NCBI RefSeq assembly: GCF_938023125.1
Contig: NZ_CALHDW010000012.1
Span: 33,512 to 97,511 of the forward strand
Source of the DNA: an uncultured Porphyromonas sp.
GTDB lineage: Bacteria > Bacteroidota > Bacteroidia > Bacteroidales > Porphyromonadaceae
DNA length: 64,000 nucleotides
Reading direction: 5' to 3'
Below the pieces are notes generated by a model. It was not told where the DNA came from. It searched no databases and saw only the letters and a program-made list of their open reading frames with translations. The position numbers were made by a program, and so were the translations under genes. This document shows, one piece after another, positions 50,659-61,870 of the stretch. Position 1 is the stretch's first letter. The number at the start of each line of letters is the position of its first letter.

Positions 50659-53600
50659 ATGGTTCCTTTCGTCCACCTACACGTTCACTCACAATTCTCA
50701 ATCCTTGATGGGCAAGCCTCCGTCTCGGCTCTCGTAAAAAAAGCCATCGGGGATAGTATGCCCGGTATTGCCCTTACGGATCATGGAGTTATGTTTGGGA
50801 TTAAAACATTCTTCGATGAGTGCAACAAGGTCAATTCAAAGCATCGTTCTCGCATCTCCTCTCTCAAAAAAGAGATAAAGGAGCTGCAAAAAAAGGAGTC
50901 TCTCACTCCCGAGGATAAGGAACAAATAGAGAAATTGGAACAGGAGATAAGTGAGGTAGAGCGCCAGATGTTTAAGCCGATCTTCGGCTGTGAGGCCTAT
51001 TGCGCACGACGCACCCGCTTCGACAAAGACAAGGATGTACCGGATCCCTACAACCCCAGCCGCTCCATAGACCGAAGCGGATGGCATCTTATCCTCCTTG
51101 CCAAGAACAAACAAGGGTACCTCAATCTCTGCAAAATGGTATCCGCATCATTTACCGAAGGGGAGTATTATCGCCCCCGTATCGACAAAGATTTGCTTGA
51201 GCAACACCACGAAGGGGTTATTGTAATGAGTGCCTGCCTGGGGGGAGAGGTCCCTCAACACATCCTAGGAGGGCATCCCGAGCGAGCAGAAGAGACCGTT
51301 CGTTGGTTCAAAAATATCTTTGGAGAAGACTATTACCTAGAGGTACAACTCCATAAGACGGACGACCCGAATGCCAATCGAGAGACTTTTGTGCAGCAGC
51401 TGGCTGTGAACGAAGTGATCTACGATATTGCAGAGCGCACGGGCGTAAAGGTGGTGGCAACGAACGACGTCCACTTTGTCAATCAGGAGGATGCTACGGC
51501 GCACGATATGCTCATTTGCTTGGGTACGAAGAGAGATCTAGACGACCCTCAGCGTATGCGTTATTCGCAGCAAGAGTGGCTCAAAACTCAAGAGGAGATG
51601 AATGCGATATTTGCAGATCGCCCCGAACTTCTCTCCAATACGCTGGAAATCCTAAACAAAGTAGAGTTCTATACCATCGAAAACCCGGCACTTATGCCGG
51701 ACTTCCCACTGCCCGAAGGGTTTGATGATGCCGATAAATACCTTCAACACCTTACCTACGAAGGTGCTAAAATGCGCTATGGCGACCCCATCCCCGAGGA
51801 GGTAAAGGAGCGGATTGACTTTGAGTTGAACACGATCAAGTCGATGGGATTCCCCGGATACTTCCTTATCGTGCAAGACCTCATTCAGGCAGCCCGAGAC
51901 ATGGGAGTGTGTGTGGGGCCGGGGCGTGGTTCGGCAGCAGGTTCGGCCGTAGCCTATTGCCTCAAGATAACGAACCTAGACCCCTTGAAATACGGCTTGC
52001 TCTTCGAGCGATTCCTCAATCCGGATCGTATCTCTCTCCCGGATATTGATATAGACTTTGACGACTCCGGGCGTGCAAAGATCCTCCAATGGGCTACCGA
52101 GAAGTACGGACATAAGAACGTGGCTCAGATCATCACCTTTGGCGAAATGAAAGCCAAAAGCTCCATTGCCGACGTGGCTCGCCTAAAACATATACCGGTA
52201 GAAGAGAGCCGACGCATTACCAAGCTCATCCCCGATAAGTTTAGTGATAGCGATATGGAGCTTATACACAAGACGCCCGGCTATGAAAATGCCAAGGGCA
52301 ACGTAACCATTGAGCTATCTACTCTAGTCGTACCAGAGCTAAAGAAATTACAAGTCGGGAGCAACCCTCAGATACAAGACACCTTTAAGTATGCACAGAA
52401 GTTGGAGGGGAGTATTCGCAATATTGGGGTTCATGCTTGTGGAGTAATCATCGGGAAGTATGATATAAGTGACGTAATCCCCATTTCGACCTCCTTCGAT
52501 GAGAACGGCGATAAGGTATTGATTACCCAGTACGAGGGTAAGGTTATTGAGTCCACAGGTCTTATCAAAATGGACTTCTTAGGTCTCAAGACGCTCAGTA
52601 TCATCCGAGAGGGATTGGAGAATGTAAAGCACCGATTCCACAAAGATATTGACATAGACCACATCCCTCTAGACGACGAGAAGACATTCAAACTCTTCTG
52701 CGAGGGACGCATGGTGGGGATCTTCCAGTTCGAATCCGCAGGGATGCAAAAGTATCTGAGAGAGCTACAACCCGATCGATTTGAGCTACTCATTGCGATG
52801 AATGCCCTCTATCGCCCGGGGCCGATGAAGTATATCCCTCAGTTCATTGCACGGAGGCACGGTAGAGAGGAGATCGTCTACGATGTGCCGGAAACCAAGG
52901 AAATACTCGAGGAGACTTTTGGTGTAACCGTATACCAAGAGCAGGTAATGCTTCTATCTCGCTCTCTTGCCAATTTCACACGCGGGCAGAGTGACTCCCT
53001 CCGCAAGGCGATGGGGAAAAAGAAAATTGAGGAGATGGAGAAGCTCAAGGCAGACTTCCTCAGAGGTGGCGTAGAGAATGGGCATTCCAAAGAGGTCCTA
53101 GAGAAGATTTGGATGGACTGGGAGGACTTTGCCAAATATGCCTTCAATAAGAGTCATGCTGCTTGTTATAGCTGGCTGGCTTACCAAACGGCTTACCTCA
53201 AGGCGCATTATCCGAGTGAGTTTATGGCGGGTAACTTGAGTTGTAATCTCAATAATGCTCCGGAAATAGCGAAACTCATGAAGGAATGCAAAGCAATGGG
53301 CATCCACCTTCTTTCTCCCGACGTAAACGAATCAATGCAAAAGTTCAGTGTCAATAGCAACGGCGACATACGCTTTGGACTTAGCGGCATCAAAGGGGTA
53401 AACCAAACAACGATCGATAAACTCATCGAAGATCGAGAGCAAAATGGCCCCTTTACAAGCATCTACGACTTTGTTGCTCGCATCCCCCGACAGTTTATCA
53501 ATAGGAAAACGATGGAAGCATTCGCTCTCTCCGGCGCCTTCGATAGCTTCGGTATTGAGAGAGAGAGCTTCTTTGCACCTCCTGTCAACTCCCGTGAGGA

Positions 53601-54414
53601 TTCATTTATAGCCACTCTGCTTGCCTATGGTCGCATTGTGCAAGAGGAGAGTTCATCTCAGAGCATGGGGCTATTTGGAGAGAGCGAAGAACTTTCGATC
53701 CCAGAACCGGAAGTTCCCCAAGCCGAGCCTTGGAATAATCTTACCAAACTCAGCAAAGAGTACGAACTTGTTGGTATCTATATTAGTTCGAATCCCCTGG
53801 AGCCTTACCGCCTTATCCTAGATAAGCTTTGTACTGTAAAGCTCGATGATCTCGACAAAAAGGACTTGGAGGAATTCAAAGACACCAGGATGGTATTTGC
53901 CGGATTGGTTACAAATGTGGTGGAAGGTCTGACCAAGACGAACAAACCCTATGGTCGCTTCACGCTCGAAGATTTGTCCGGTTCTCATGAGTTTGCCCTC
54001 TTTGGGAAACAGTACCTCGAGTACAAACATTTCCTCAAAACCGAGATCTTCCTGATCTGCCATGCCAGTGTAAAGCCATGGCAATTTAGGAAGCCTGATG
54101 AACCGGAACGATTCGATCTTTCTTTCAACTCAATTGAACTTCTGACCGACGAATACTATTCTTCAATCAAAGAGGTTGAGTTATTCATCCCCTATAAAGA
54201 GATTGATGAATTATTTATCAAAGAGTTTATCACCGAGATAGAGGCCCATGGTAGTGAGAAAGCCAATAATGCCCAAACAAAGCTTATCATATCCTTCTGT
54301 GATGAGTTTGGCAATCCGATAGAGAGGTACCTCATGACAGAGAGGACTTTCACTCTGGGTACTTGGCTGGTAGATCTTTTAGAGTCATTCGAGATCTCTT
54401 ATTCCGTAAAATAG
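50659..54414 (+). CDS. dnaE: DNA polymerase III alpha subunit
   Basis: Replicative polymerase catalytic subunit. The PHP domain (about 1-290) starts HLHVHSQFSILDG and has ALTDHGVMFG. The polymerase core has GPGRGSAAGS and the catalytic PDIDIDFDD. Fingers with FQFESAGMQ and the tandem HhH/OB parts continue to the C terminus. A charged insertion at about 70-98 (Lys/Glu coiled-coil-like) sits within the PHP domain. The length (1251 aa) is full. It precedes trxA and follows the duplicated cassette by about 130 nt, where only a weak TCCTTTG box is visible. Confidence 0.97.
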   Translation: MVPFVHLHVHSQFSILDGQASVSALVKKAIGDSMPGIALTDHGVMFGIKTFFDECNKVNSKHRSRISSLKKEIKELQKKESLTPEDKEQIEKLEQEISEVERQMFKPIFGCEAYCARRTRFDKDKDVPDPYNPSRSIDRSGWHLILLAKNKQGYLNLCKMVSASFTEGEYYRPRIDKDLLEQHHEGVIVMSACLGGEVPQHILGGHPERAEETVRWFKNIFGEDYYLEVQLHKTDDPNANRETFVQQLAVNEVIYDIAERTGVKVVATNDVHFVNQEDATAHDMLICLGTKRDLDDPQRMRYSQQEWLKTQEEMNAIFADRPELLSNTLEILNKVEFYTIENPALMPDFPLPEGFDDADKYLQHLTYEGAKMRYGDPIPEEVKERIDFELNTIKSMGFPGYFLIVQDLIQAARDMGVCVGPGRGSAAGSAVAYCLKITNLDPLKYGLLFERFLNPDRISLPDIDIDFDDSGRAKILQWATEKYGHKNVAQIITFGEMKAKSSIADVARLKHIPVEESRRITKLIPDKFSDSDMELIHKTPGYENAKGNVTIELSTLVVPELKKLQVGSNPQIQDTFKYAQKLEGSIRNIGVHACGVIIGKYDISDVIPISTSFDENGDKVLITQYEGKVIESTGLIKMDFLGLKTLSIIREGLENVKHRFHKDIDIDHIPLDDEKTFKLFCEGRMVGIFQFESAGMQKYLRELQPDRFELLIAMNALYRPGPMKYIPQFIARRHGREEIVYDVPETKEILEETFGVTVYQEQVMLLSRSLANFTRGQSDSLRKAMGKKKIEEMEKLKADFLRGGVENGHSKEVLEKIWMDWEDFAKYAFNKSHAACYSWLAYQTAYLKAHYPSEFMAGNLSCNLNNAPEIAKLMKECKAMGIHLLSPDVNESMQKFSVNSNGDIRFGLSGIKGVNQTTIDKLIEDREQNGPFTSIYDFVARIPRQFINRKTMEAFALSGAFDSFGIERESFFAPPVNSREDSFIATLLAYGRIVQEESSSQSMGLFGESEELSIPEPEVPQAEPWNNLTKLSKEYELVGIYISSNPLEPYRLILDKLCTVKLDDLDKKDLEEFKDTRMVFAGLVTNVVEGLTKTNKPYGRFTLEDLSGSHEFALFGKQYLEYKHFLKTEIFLICHASVKPWQFRKPDEPERFDLSFNSIELLTDEYYSSIKEVELFIPYKEIDELFIKEFITEIEAHGSEKANNAQTKLIISFCDEFGNPIERYLMTERTFTLGTWLVDLLESFEISYSVK

Positions 54415-54416
54415 AG

Positions 54417-54424
54417 TATATTTG
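54417..54424 (+). promoter_or_regulatory. -7 box of trxA
   Basis: TATATTTG immediately after the dnaE stop codon, 40 nt before trxA. It suggests independent transcription of thioredoxin. Confidence 0.6.
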
Positions 54425-54463
54425 TAGTATAAATAAATTAGTAACTAAAGAACAGTTTGAACT

Positions 54464-54778
54464 ATGGCAATGCAAATAACTGATACGAACTTTGAGGCAC
54501 TTCTTGCCGAAGGTAAACCTATGATCGTAGATTTCTGGGCTACTTGGTGTGGTCCCTGTCAGCTTGTTGGCCCTATGATTGACGAGCTTGCAACCGAATA
54601 TGAAGGACGCATCATCGTAGGTAAGGTAGATGTAGATAGTAACCAGGACTTGCCTGCACAATTCCGTGTACGCAATATCCCTACCATCTTGTTTATCAAG
54701 AACGGAGAGGTGCAAAATAAGCTTGTGGGAGCACAATCAAAAGCTACCCTAATTGCAGAGGCAGAGAAGCTTCTCTAA
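54464..54778 (+). CDS. trxA: thioredoxin
   Basis: Small cytoplasmic disulfide reductase. The active site is WCGPC with Cys29 and Cys32, followed by the cis-Pro loop R-N-I-P-T-I-L-F and the conserved G near the C terminus. No signal peptide. At 104 aa it is a standard single-domain thioredoxin. It could be the cytoplasmic electron donor for the DsbD encoded near the left end. Confidence 0.97.
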   Translation: MAMQITDTNFEALLAEGKPMIVDFWATWCGPCQLVGPMIDELATEYEGRIIVGKVDVDSNQDLPAQFRVRNIPTILFIKNGEVQNKLVGAQSKATLIAEAEKLL

Positions 54779-54870
54779 GAAGAATCGGAACCTTAGCCCT
54801 GATATATTGGGGCTGATATAACGGGAAGATTCCTCCCCTCGGGGATGGAATCCTCCTATTAATAGACAGG

Positions 54871-54915
54871 GAAACAACGGAGTCCGTTTTTGGAGTTCGT
54901 TGTTTCTCTTTTTAT
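54871..54915 (+). terminator. intrinsic terminator after trxA
   Basis: GAAACAACG at 54871-54879 pairs with CGTTGTTTC near 54898-54906, followed by TCTTTTTA. A partial inner stem extends it. An earlier AGCCC/GGGCT hairpin near 54794 has no T run. Confidence 0.8.
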
Positions 54916-55189
54916 TTACCCCGAACTCCCATCTCATGAGAGACGCCCCTTCTCCGTTTGACCCACTCAATAGGTAGCGACAAAGTCGTCTAATTGCTAG
55001 GGTAGAGTACAGCCTAATTTCCCTTTCCCTACTGCGTGAGATCCTTCTCAAAGTTATCTGGGTTCGCACTCAATCTTGCCCAGAAAAGATTTACTTCTCA
55101 AGCAGATTTCTTTCCCTTTTAGGGCAAGAGAGTGGCATACAGAGGGGAATAAAAACCCCTCTGGCACACATAATCCGAAATGTCGAGAG
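54916..55189. other. intergenic region between converging trxA and trkH
   Basis: No coding frame believed. It contains a perfect AGAGGGG/CCCCTCT hairpin near 55140-55162 with an A-rich loop and no T run on either strand. Confidence 0.4.
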
Positions 55190-55216
55190 ATAAAAAGGAG
55201 ACAGCCTCTTTGGCTG
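55190..55216 (-). terminator. putative terminator of the thyA-trkH operon
   Basis: On the minus strand CAGCC pairs with GGCTG (plus coordinates 55202-55216), followed by TCTCCTTTTTAT. Short stem but well placed, 9 nt beyond the trkH stop. Confidence 0.6.
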
Positions 55217-55224
55217 CAGAAGTG

Positions 55225-56718
55225 TTATTTACGCCAGAAAGCGGGTTGTAAGATACAGATTACCGTAAAGACCTCTAGGCGACCTGCCAGCATGATGAAG
55301 CTCAAAATAATCTTTTCAAAGCCTGTGGCATAGGCAAAGTTCATAGAAAACTTTCCGAACGAAGGGCCTACGTTACTGATGCAGGTAAAGGCAGAAGAAG
55401 CCGCCGTAATAAAGTTGTTACCAGAGATGGTCAAGGCGATGGTTCCAATCAATATAAGGGTGATATAGAGGGAAATAAAAGCAAGAACTTGCACCACATA
55501 ATCGCCCGAGATACTATTGCCATTGAAGCGCACATTCGTTACCATTTTGGGATGGATTCGCTTCTTAAACTCGTTGTTTAGGTTCTTCACCATCACCATA
55601 AAACGGCTCATTTTAAGCCCTCCGGCTGTAGATCCTGCACATCCACAGATCGCCATCATTATCATCCCTAAGCAGAAGAAAAGAGGGTGCCACTCATTCA
55701 TATCTGCCGTGACATACCCGGTACTACTAATTAGGGAGATGACTTGGAAAGCAGCGTGGCGGAAAGTGCTTTCGGCCGTGTCGAATAGGTTTTGGTATGA
55801 CAGCCAAGCCGTAGAAAGTACGATGCAAATCCCCACGAAAATAGTAAACCAACGAAACTCTTCATCGCGGAAAAGTTTACCGGGTTTCTTCCCGAAAAAG
55901 GTAAAGTAGAGCAGGGTAACATTAAGACTCCCAATGAACATGAATAGGGTAATGAGGTACTCTATATAGGGAGAATTGAACTCCAAAATACCATTATCTC
56001 GAGTAGAATATCCTCCAGTAGAGACGCAAGTAAGGGCGTGGCAAATAGACTCAAAAAAATTCATATTCCCACACATTAGGAGGATGGTAAGTAGAGCCGT
56101 TAGCCCCAAATAGACAATAGAAAGTCTCCTCGCGACTTCCGTGATACGAGGCATGAAACGATCGTGTTTGATACCTGTAGTTTCCGCATTATAGAGTAAC
56201 CCACCTCCAGAGCCTAGTGTAGGCATTAGAGCCAAGGTAAAGACAACAATACCAATACCTCCCTGCCACTGAATAAGGCTACGCCAGAGCAGAACTCCGT
56301 GGGGTAGCTGATGTACCGAGGTGAATATGGTCGCTCCGGTAGTGGTAAAGCCGGATACGGTCTCAAAGAAAGCATCGATAACAGTCGGGGTATAATTCCC
56401 AAAGACAAAAGGGAGCATACCTATCAAAGAGAGTATTAGCCAAGTTGTTGTAACCGATAGCATGCCTTCTCGGATCCCTGTATTCCGATTCTTTTTTGCG
56501 AGTTTCCCGTAGAAGAATAGAGATGATCCTACCAATGCCATAATGCCTATCGTATAGAGGAAAGGCATTGCATCCCCCCCTCGTGTATAGAGAGCAACAG
56601 CAAAACAAACCAGCAGAAAAAGGGTCTCAAAAAGGCACATACTGCCAACAACTGAGGCAATAAAAGGATAATTAATCCCCGATCGCTTTGATTTTTGAGC
56701 GTGAAGAACCGAGAACAT
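55225..56718 (-). CDS. trkH: Trk potassium uptake membrane subunit
   Basis: Membrane channel subunit importing K+. Its 497 aa hold about ten helices in the four pore-repeat pattern of the TrkH/KtrB family. Filter-region segments such as ETVSGFTTTGATIF, T-C-V-S-T-G-G-Y-S-T and S-S-T-G-Y-V-T-A-D-M are visible. It follows trkA by 13 nt; the two products form one complex. Last gene of the operon. Confidence 0.94.
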   Translation of the reverse strand: MFSVLHAQKSKRSGINYPFIASVVGSMCLFETLFLLVCFAVALYTRGGDAMPFLYTIGIMALVGSSLFFYGKLAKKNRNTGIREGMLSVTTTWLILSLIGMLPFVFGNYTPTVIDAFFETVSGFTTTGATIFTSVHQLPHGVLLWRSLIQWQGGIGIVVFTLALMPTLGSGGGLLYNAETTGIKHDRFMPRITEVARRLSIVYLGLTALLTILLMCGNMNFFESICHALTCVSTGGYSTRDNGILEFNSPYIEYLITLFMFIGSLNVTLLYFTFFGKKPGKLFRDEEFRWFTIFVGICIVLSTAWLSYQNLFDTAESTFRHAAFQVISLISSTGYVTADMNEWHPLFFCLGMIMMAICGCAGSTAGGLKMSRFMVMVKNLNNEFKKRIHPKMVTNVRFNGNSISGDYVVQVLAFISLYITLILIGTIALTISGNNFITAASSAFTCISNVGPSFGKFSMNFAYATGFEKIILSFIMLAGRLEVFTVICILQPAFWRK

Positions 56719-56731
56719 ATATGCTTGTGGT

Positions 56732-58078
56732 TTACTCTTCGAATAGAGCTTTTACCTTGTCGATAGCAAGGTCATAACAGAATACAACGACCAAATCGTA
56801 GGGTTCTATAATGGTGTTACCATCAATCATACGAGGTACACCATTGCGCACCATCCCTCCTAGGGTAATTCCCTTGGGGAGTGCTAAGTCTTTTACCGGC
56901 TTACCGGTAATGGGGGAGCCACGACGTGCAACGATCTCGGCCACATCGGCATTGGCTATCGTCAAACACTTCACCGTGCTCGTATCCTGCCCCAGGAGAG
57001 AGCGGTAGATATAGCCGGCAGCTATCAGCTTTTTGTTGATAATGGTACCGATGTCAAGCCGTTCTGCCAGAGGAATGTAGTCGATGTTTTCTTCCTTGGC
57101 AATGGTTTTGAATACCTCGTAACGTTTGGCGGCTAGACAAGCTAGTACGTTCGTTTCGGAGTTCTCCGTTAGCGCCATAAAGACCTGAGCATTTCGTATC
57201 CCCACCTCCTCAAGCAAAGCCGGATCTCTACCATCGCCATGATAGAGGGTCACATTGGAGGGGAGCTTGTCTCGAATTTCCTCTATACGGCGTTTCTCTT
57301 TCTCGAATAGAATAAACTCAATACTCCTATTTGCTTTGGCTATGGTACGCATGGCGATGCTACTGGCTCCCATCACGACCACGCGCTTTACCTCTACTTT
57401 CTTCTTACCGGCTAGCTGCCTTACTTCGTCTATATCGCTGCCTATGGCCGTAAAAAAGACAATATCTCCGTGTTCTATAGAGGTCTGCCCCGAGGGGATA
57501 ATGGTCTCAGTACCACGTTTAATGGCCACCACATGGAATTTTTTCCGTTCCACATGGGGGAGCTCGATCAGCTTCTTTCCCACGAGTTCAGAGCCATTGC
57601 GCACCTTTACACCTAGGAGTACAATGTTGCCATTAAAGAGCTCTATGTACTGTCTAGCCCAGGGGTTTTGGAAGGTTATGTTGATCTCTTCGGCGGCAAG
57701 TTCTTCCGGATAAATAAGGCTGGTAACACCAAGCCCCTCAAAAAAGCGAGTGTACTCCGGAGCCAAATATCGGTGATTACTTACACGAGCAATCGTCTCC
57801 GGAGCTCCAATAGAAGCTGCCAGAGTACATGCCAAGATATTGGTGGGCTCATCCGGCATCACGCTGATAAAAAGATCGGCGTGCTGCACATTACAATCGC
57901 GTAGATCTCGTGCGTCTGTGGGATCTCCCACCACGGCAAGCAGCTCTGCAGAGTTCGACAAGCCACTCAGACGCTTAGGATCTGGATCCATCAGCGTAAT
58001 ATCTTGTTGCTCCTCGGCCGATAATTTATTGGCTAGGTGTGTGCCAACCTCTCCGGCACCGGCGATTACAATTTTCAT
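56732..58078 (-). CDS. trkA: Trk potassium uptake regulatory subunit TrkA
   Basis: Cytoplasmic gating subunit binding NAD(H)/nucleotide. Two tandem RCK-N/RCK-C units: the first Rossmann motif GAGEVGTHLA at the N terminus, the second beginning V-V-M-G-A-S-S-I-A near residue 233, with acidic E/D residues at the ends of beta 2. Length 448 aa, standard. Lies 5 nt after dxs. Confidence 0.95.
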   Translation of the reverse strand: MKIVIAGAGEVGTHLANKLSAEEQQDITLMDPDPKRLSGLSNSAELLAVVGDPTDARDLRDCNVQHADLFISVMPDEPTNILACTLAASIGAPETIARVSNHRYLAPEYTRFFEGLGVTSLIYPEELAAEEINITFQNPWARQYIELFNGNIVLLGVKVRNGSELVGKKLIELPHVERKKFHVVAIKRGTETIIPSGQTSIEHGDIVFFTAIGSDIDEVRQLAGKKKVEVKRVVVMGASSIAMRTIAKANRSIEFILFEKEKRRIEEIRDKLPSNVTLYHGDGRDPALLEEVGIRNAQVFMALTENSETNVLACLAAKRYEVFKTIAKEENIDYIPLAERLDIGTIINKKLIAAGYIYRSLLGQDTSTVKCLTIANADVAEIVARRGSPITGKPVKDLALPKGITLGGMVRNGVPRMIDGNTIIEPYDLVVVFCYDLAIDKVKALFEE

Positions 58079-58083
58079 TGGAG

Positions 58084-59982
58084 TTATTCTTTAAGCGAGA
58101 GAATAGTCTGTGCAATACTCTGAGCATCTATACCAGAGAACGAATACTGCTCTCTAGGAGTTCCGTGCGGGATGAACTGATCGGGGATTCCCAAGCGCTT
58201 GAGACGGCCTTTGTAGCCCATCTCAGCTAGGATTTCGAGGACAGAAGATCCGAGCCCTCCGTGTATAGCCCCATCTTCTACCGTTACTACGGCTTGATAG
58301 TGGGTTGCAACGTGTTCAAGAAGGGTAGTGTCCAATGGTTTGAGAAACACCATATCGTAATGAGCCGGTACAGTCTCTCCTTTCTCTTTGAGTAGCTCTA
58401 TGGCCTTACTTACCTCTGTGGCAATAGCTCCTATGGAAAGGATGGCAATCTTATCCCCTTCCTGAAGTAATTCGCCCTTGCCAATAGGCAATATTTCCAT
58501 GTTATTACGCCACTCCGGACACGAACCCGAGCCACGAGGGTATCGTATGGCAAAGGGCCCATCCTGACCTTTATAGGCTGTATACATCAAGTTGCGTAGC
58601 ATGTGTTCATTGCGAGGCGCTGCTATCGTAAGATTGGGGATACAACTGAGGTAGGATAAGTCGAAAGCACCCTGATGCGTAGCTCCATCCTCACCAACAA
58701 GGCCGGCTCTATCGAGACAGAGTACGACATGATAGCGAGGGAGGCATACATCATGGATCAACTGGTCATAAGCTCGCTGGGCAAACGAGGAATATATATT
58801 ACAGAAGGGGATCATTCCCTCTCGTGCAAGCCCTGCGGAAAACGTTACCGCATGCGACTCTGCAATACCTACATCGTAGCTTCTCTCGGGGTGAGCCTTC
58901 ATCATATAGGTCATAGAACAACCCGTAGGCATAGCGGGAGTAATTCCTGCAATGCGCTCGTCTTGATCGGCTAGTTCAACGAGAGTCTGTCCAAAAACAT
59001 CTTGAAACTTGGGTGCCTCTCCAGCCTTCTTTTTATCGAGGCGCTCCGCTGTAAGAATATCAAAATGCCCGGGGGCATGCCAAATCGTTGGGTTCTTCTC
59101 TGCAGCGGGATATCCCTTTCCCTTTATCGTGCGAATATGAAGAATCTTAGGCCCTTTTAGGTCCTTTATTTTGCGTAAGACCTCTACCAATCGAAGGATA
59201 TCATTCCCATCTATCGGACCGAAGTAGCGAATACTCAGTCCATCGAAGAAGGAGGATTGATTATTGGAGAAGAGGCTTTTAATGCTATTATTCAGACGTA
59301 AGATATTACGCTTATTACCATCGTTGATGAGCTTTATATGCTTTAGCCCTCGATAGACATCGTACCGAACGGTGTTATAAGCATGGCTCGTATTAAGGTC
59401 TACCAGGTAATGATTGAGCCCTCCTACGTTAGCATCAATAGACATATTGTTGTCATTGAGGATAACAAGCAGGTTATTGGGGAAAGAAGAAGCATTGTTC
59501 AGCCCCTCAAATGCCAAGCCCCCCGTCATAGAGCCATCGCCAATAACAGCAATTACGTTGCGCTTTTCTTTATTGAGTTCTGCAGCAACAGACATCCCAA
59601 GGGCGGCTGATATAGAGTTGGAAGCATGCCCTGCGGGGAATGTATCGTACTCGCTTTCATCGGGGAAAGGGAAGCCCGCTATACCTCCCCACTGGCGCAA
59701 GGTCTCGAACTGATCGCGTCGCCCCGTGAGGATTTTGTGTGCATAGGCTTGGTGCCCTACATCCCATACAATGCGATCGTAGGGGGTTCGGAATACATAG
59801 TGTAGAGCTACAGATAGCTCCACAGCCCCTAAGCTAGACCCTAAGTGCCCCGGATGCTGCGAAAGAACATCAAGAAGGAAACTTCTAAGTTCTCTACAAA
59901 GCTCCGTGAGCTTATCCGAGGAGAGAGCTCGAAGGTCTTTAGGGGAGTCTATTCCATTAAGCAATGGATAGGGTGTAGCCAT
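58084..59982 (-). CDS. dxs: 1-deoxy-D-xylulose-5-phosphate synthase
   Basis: Thiamine-diphosphate enzyme condensing pyruvate and glyceraldehyde-3-phosphate, first step of the MEP isoprenoid pathway. The ThDP-binding [16 protein letters not shown], the [15 protein letters not shown] segment and the transketolase C-terminal domain are all present. The 632 aa length is full. The organism therefore makes isoprenoids through MEP. Starts 1 nt after hisS and ends 5 nt before trkA. Confidence 0.97.
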   Translation of the reverse strand: MATPYPLLNGIDSPKDLRALSSDKLTELCRELRSFLLDVLSQHPGHLGSSLGAVELSVALHYVFRTPYDRIVWDVGHQAYAHKILTGRRDQFETLRQWGGIAGFPFPDESEYDTFPAGHASNSISAALGMSVAAELNKEKRNVIAVIGDGSMTGGLAFEGLNNASSFPNNLLVILNDNNMSIDANVGGLNHYLVDLNTSHAYNTVRYDVYRGLKHIKLINDGNKRNILRLNNSIKSLFSNNQSSFFDGLSIRYFGPIDGNDILRLVEVLRKIKDLKGPKILHIRTIKGKGYPAAEKNPTIWHAPGHFDILTAERLDKKKAGEAPKFQDVFGQTLVELADQDERIAGITPAMPTGCSMTYMMKAHPERSYDVGIAESHAVTFSAGLAREGMIPFCNIYSSFAQRAYDQLIHDVCLPRYHVVLCLDRAGLVGEDGATHQGAFDLSYLSCIPNLTIAAPRNEHMLRNLMYTAYKGQDGPFAIRYPRGSGSCPEWRNNMEILPIGKGELLQEGDKIAILSIGAIATEVSKAIELLKEKGETVPAHYDMVFLKPLDTTLLEHVATHYQAVVTVEDGAIHGGLGSSVLEILAEMGYKGRLKRLGIPDQFIPHGTPREQYSFSGIDAQSIAQTILSLKE

Positions 59983-59983
59983 G

Positions 59984-61354
59984 TTAGTGCTCTTTTGAAG
60001 TAAAGAAATGCATTAGTTGCTCTTGAGAGAGTGTTTCTTGGCTTCCTTCTGCCATGTCTTTTAGGGTAAACATCCCCTGCTTTAGCTCTTCGCTACCGGC
60101 TAATACAACATAGGGAATAGCGAGACTATCGGCATAGCTCATCTGCTTTTTAAGCTTGGCAGCATCGGGATAAATCTCCACGGTTACACCATTAGCTCGT
60201 AATTCTTGCACGATGGGAAGCATCTGTTGTACCTCCTCCTTGCCAAAGTTAATAACGAGTACCTGGGTGGTGGTATTCGTGGTGGTAGGGAATGCATCTA
60301 GCTGGAGAAGCACATCGTATATACGATCGGCTCCAAAAGAGATACCTACCCCAGACATACCGTCAAGCCCGAAGATACTGGTGAGATTATCGTATCTCCC
60401 ACCGCCAGTAATGCTACCAATGGCTACATCTTTGGCTTTTACCTCCAGAATAGCTCCGGTATAGTATCCCAATCCACGAGCTAGGGAGGGATCGAAAAGG
60501 ATCTCCGTAGTTAGGTGCTGGGAGGCTAATCCCTCAAATATAAAGGTCAATTCCTCAACACCCTTACAGCCTATTTCGGAGGAAGCGAGTAGGGTAACCA
60601 AGGCCTCTAGTCGCTCTCTATTCTCTCCCTCTAGGTGTAGGAAGGGTTGGAGACGCTGGATGGTATCGTCGGAGAATCCTTTGGCACGAAGCTCTTCCAT
60701 TACCCCATCAAGTCCAATTTTGTCGCACTTATCCATGGCAATGGTAAGCTCTGTGAGCTGATCGGGAACACCTACCACCTCTGCAATACCGGCAAGGATC
60801 TTGCGGTTATTGAGGTGCAGACGAGTGGCTATTCCTAGGCGGGAGAATACTTCGTTGATAATCAGAATCAATTCTATTTCGCACAAGAGAGAGTCTGTGC
60901 CTACCACATCGGCATCGCATTGATAGAACTCTCTATAGCGCCCCTTTTGGGGTCTATCGGCTCGCCATACCGGCTGTATCTGAAAACGCTTAAAGGGGAA
61001 TGTTATCTCATTTCTGTGCTGAACGACAAAGCGAGCAAAGGGCACTGTAAGATCATACCGAAGTCCCTTTTCACTTATCTTATTGGCAATGTGAGGGAGG
61101 TTCTTTTCATCAAAATCCTGCTGGGTTACATCGCTCAAGAAGTCTCCAGAGTTGAGTACTTTGAAGAGCAAACGATCGCCCTCTTCTCCATACTTCCCCA
61201 TCAAGGTCGAAAGCAACTCAAGAGCAGGAGTTTCTATTTGTTTGTATCCATACAAGCGATACACGTCGCTGATGGTATTGAATATATAGTTGCGACGTTG
61301 CATCTCGAGAGAGCTAAAGTCGCGAGTCCCTTTTGGTATAGATGGTTTGTTCAT
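59984..61354 (-). CDS. hisS: histidyl-tRNA synthetase
   Basis: Class II synthetase charging tRNA-His. Motif 1 is near G-T-R-D-F at the start. Motif 2 includes [17 protein letters not shown]. The histidine-binding GLGYYTG and a C-terminal anticodon-binding domain follow. Length 456 aa, normal. It overlaps the folA stop by 4 nt. Confidence 0.97.
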   Translation of the reverse strand: MNKPSIPKGTRDFSSLEMQRRNYIFNTISDVYRLYGYKQIETPALELLSTLMGKYGEEGDRLLFKVLNSGDFLSDVTQQDFDEKNLPHIANKISEKGLRYDLTVPFARFVVQHRNEITFPFKRFQIQPVWRADRPQKGRYREFYQCDADVVGTDSLLCEIELILIINEVFSRLGIATRLHLNNRKILAGIAEVVGVPDQLTELTIAMDKCDKIGLDGVMEELRAKGFSDDTIQRLQPFLHLEGENRERLEALVTLLASSEIGCKGVEELTFIFEGLASQHLTTEILFDPSLARGLGYYTGAILEVKAKDVAIGSITGGGRYDNLTSIFGLDGMSGVGISFGADRIYDVLLQLDAFPTTTNTTTQVLVINFGKEEVQQMLPIVQELRANGVTVEIYPDAAKLKKQMSYADSLAIPYVVLAGSEELKQGMFTLKDMAEGSQETLSQEQLMHFFTSKEH

Positions 61355-61863
61355 TTTAGTCTATGCTTAAAGTAGGCAATACGTTGATATATTGTAAGTG
61401 TAACAGCATACTCGTTGCGTTCGTCTTGGGGATAGCGAGTGCAAGATGAGGGAGTCCACTCCGTAAGATCGAACTCCGGGAAATAGGTATCTGCCTCGGG
61501 GAATCCCTTTTCCACACGAGAAAAATAGATCTTATCTGCGAGAGGAAGGGCTGCAGCATATAGTTGCGCTCCTCCTATAATAAAGACCTCTTCTTCCCCG
61601 GCTACAGCCTCCAAAGCCGCTTGCAGAGTAGAGTAGCACTCAACCCCTTCGGGCGGAACCAATGTAGAGGAGACAACGATATTACGTCGATTGGGGAGCG
61701 CCCCATTAGGGAGCGAATAGAAGGTGTTTTTCCCCATAATAATGGCATGCCCCGTTGTTGTTTCCTTGAATCGTTTAAGATCTCCGGGTAGATGCCACAA
61801 TAGATCATTGTCTTTTCCAATGGCATTATTGGCAGCCACGGCTACTACTATAGATAAAGTCAT
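61351..61863 (-). CDS. folA: dihydrofolate reductase
   Basis: Regenerates tetrahydrofolate with NADPH. Recognised by [24 protein letters not shown] (broken here at DNDLLW), the I-M-G-K-N-T-F loop and [12 protein letters not shown]. The ATG at 61863 gives 170 aa and lies 7 nt after the thyA stop. An upstream ATG at 61881 would overlap thyA. Functionally paired with ThyA, which oxidises the folate cofactor. Confidence 0.95.
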   Translation of the reverse strand: MTLSIVVAVAANNAIGKDNDLLWHLPGDLKRFKETTTGHAIIMGKNTFYSLPNGALPNRRNIVVSSTLVPPEGVECYSTLQAALEAVAGEEEVFIIGGAQLYAAALPLADKIYFSRVEKGFPEADTYFPEFDLTEWTPSSCTRYPQDERNEYAVTLTIYQRIAYFKHRLK

Positions 61864-61870
61864 AAGATAC

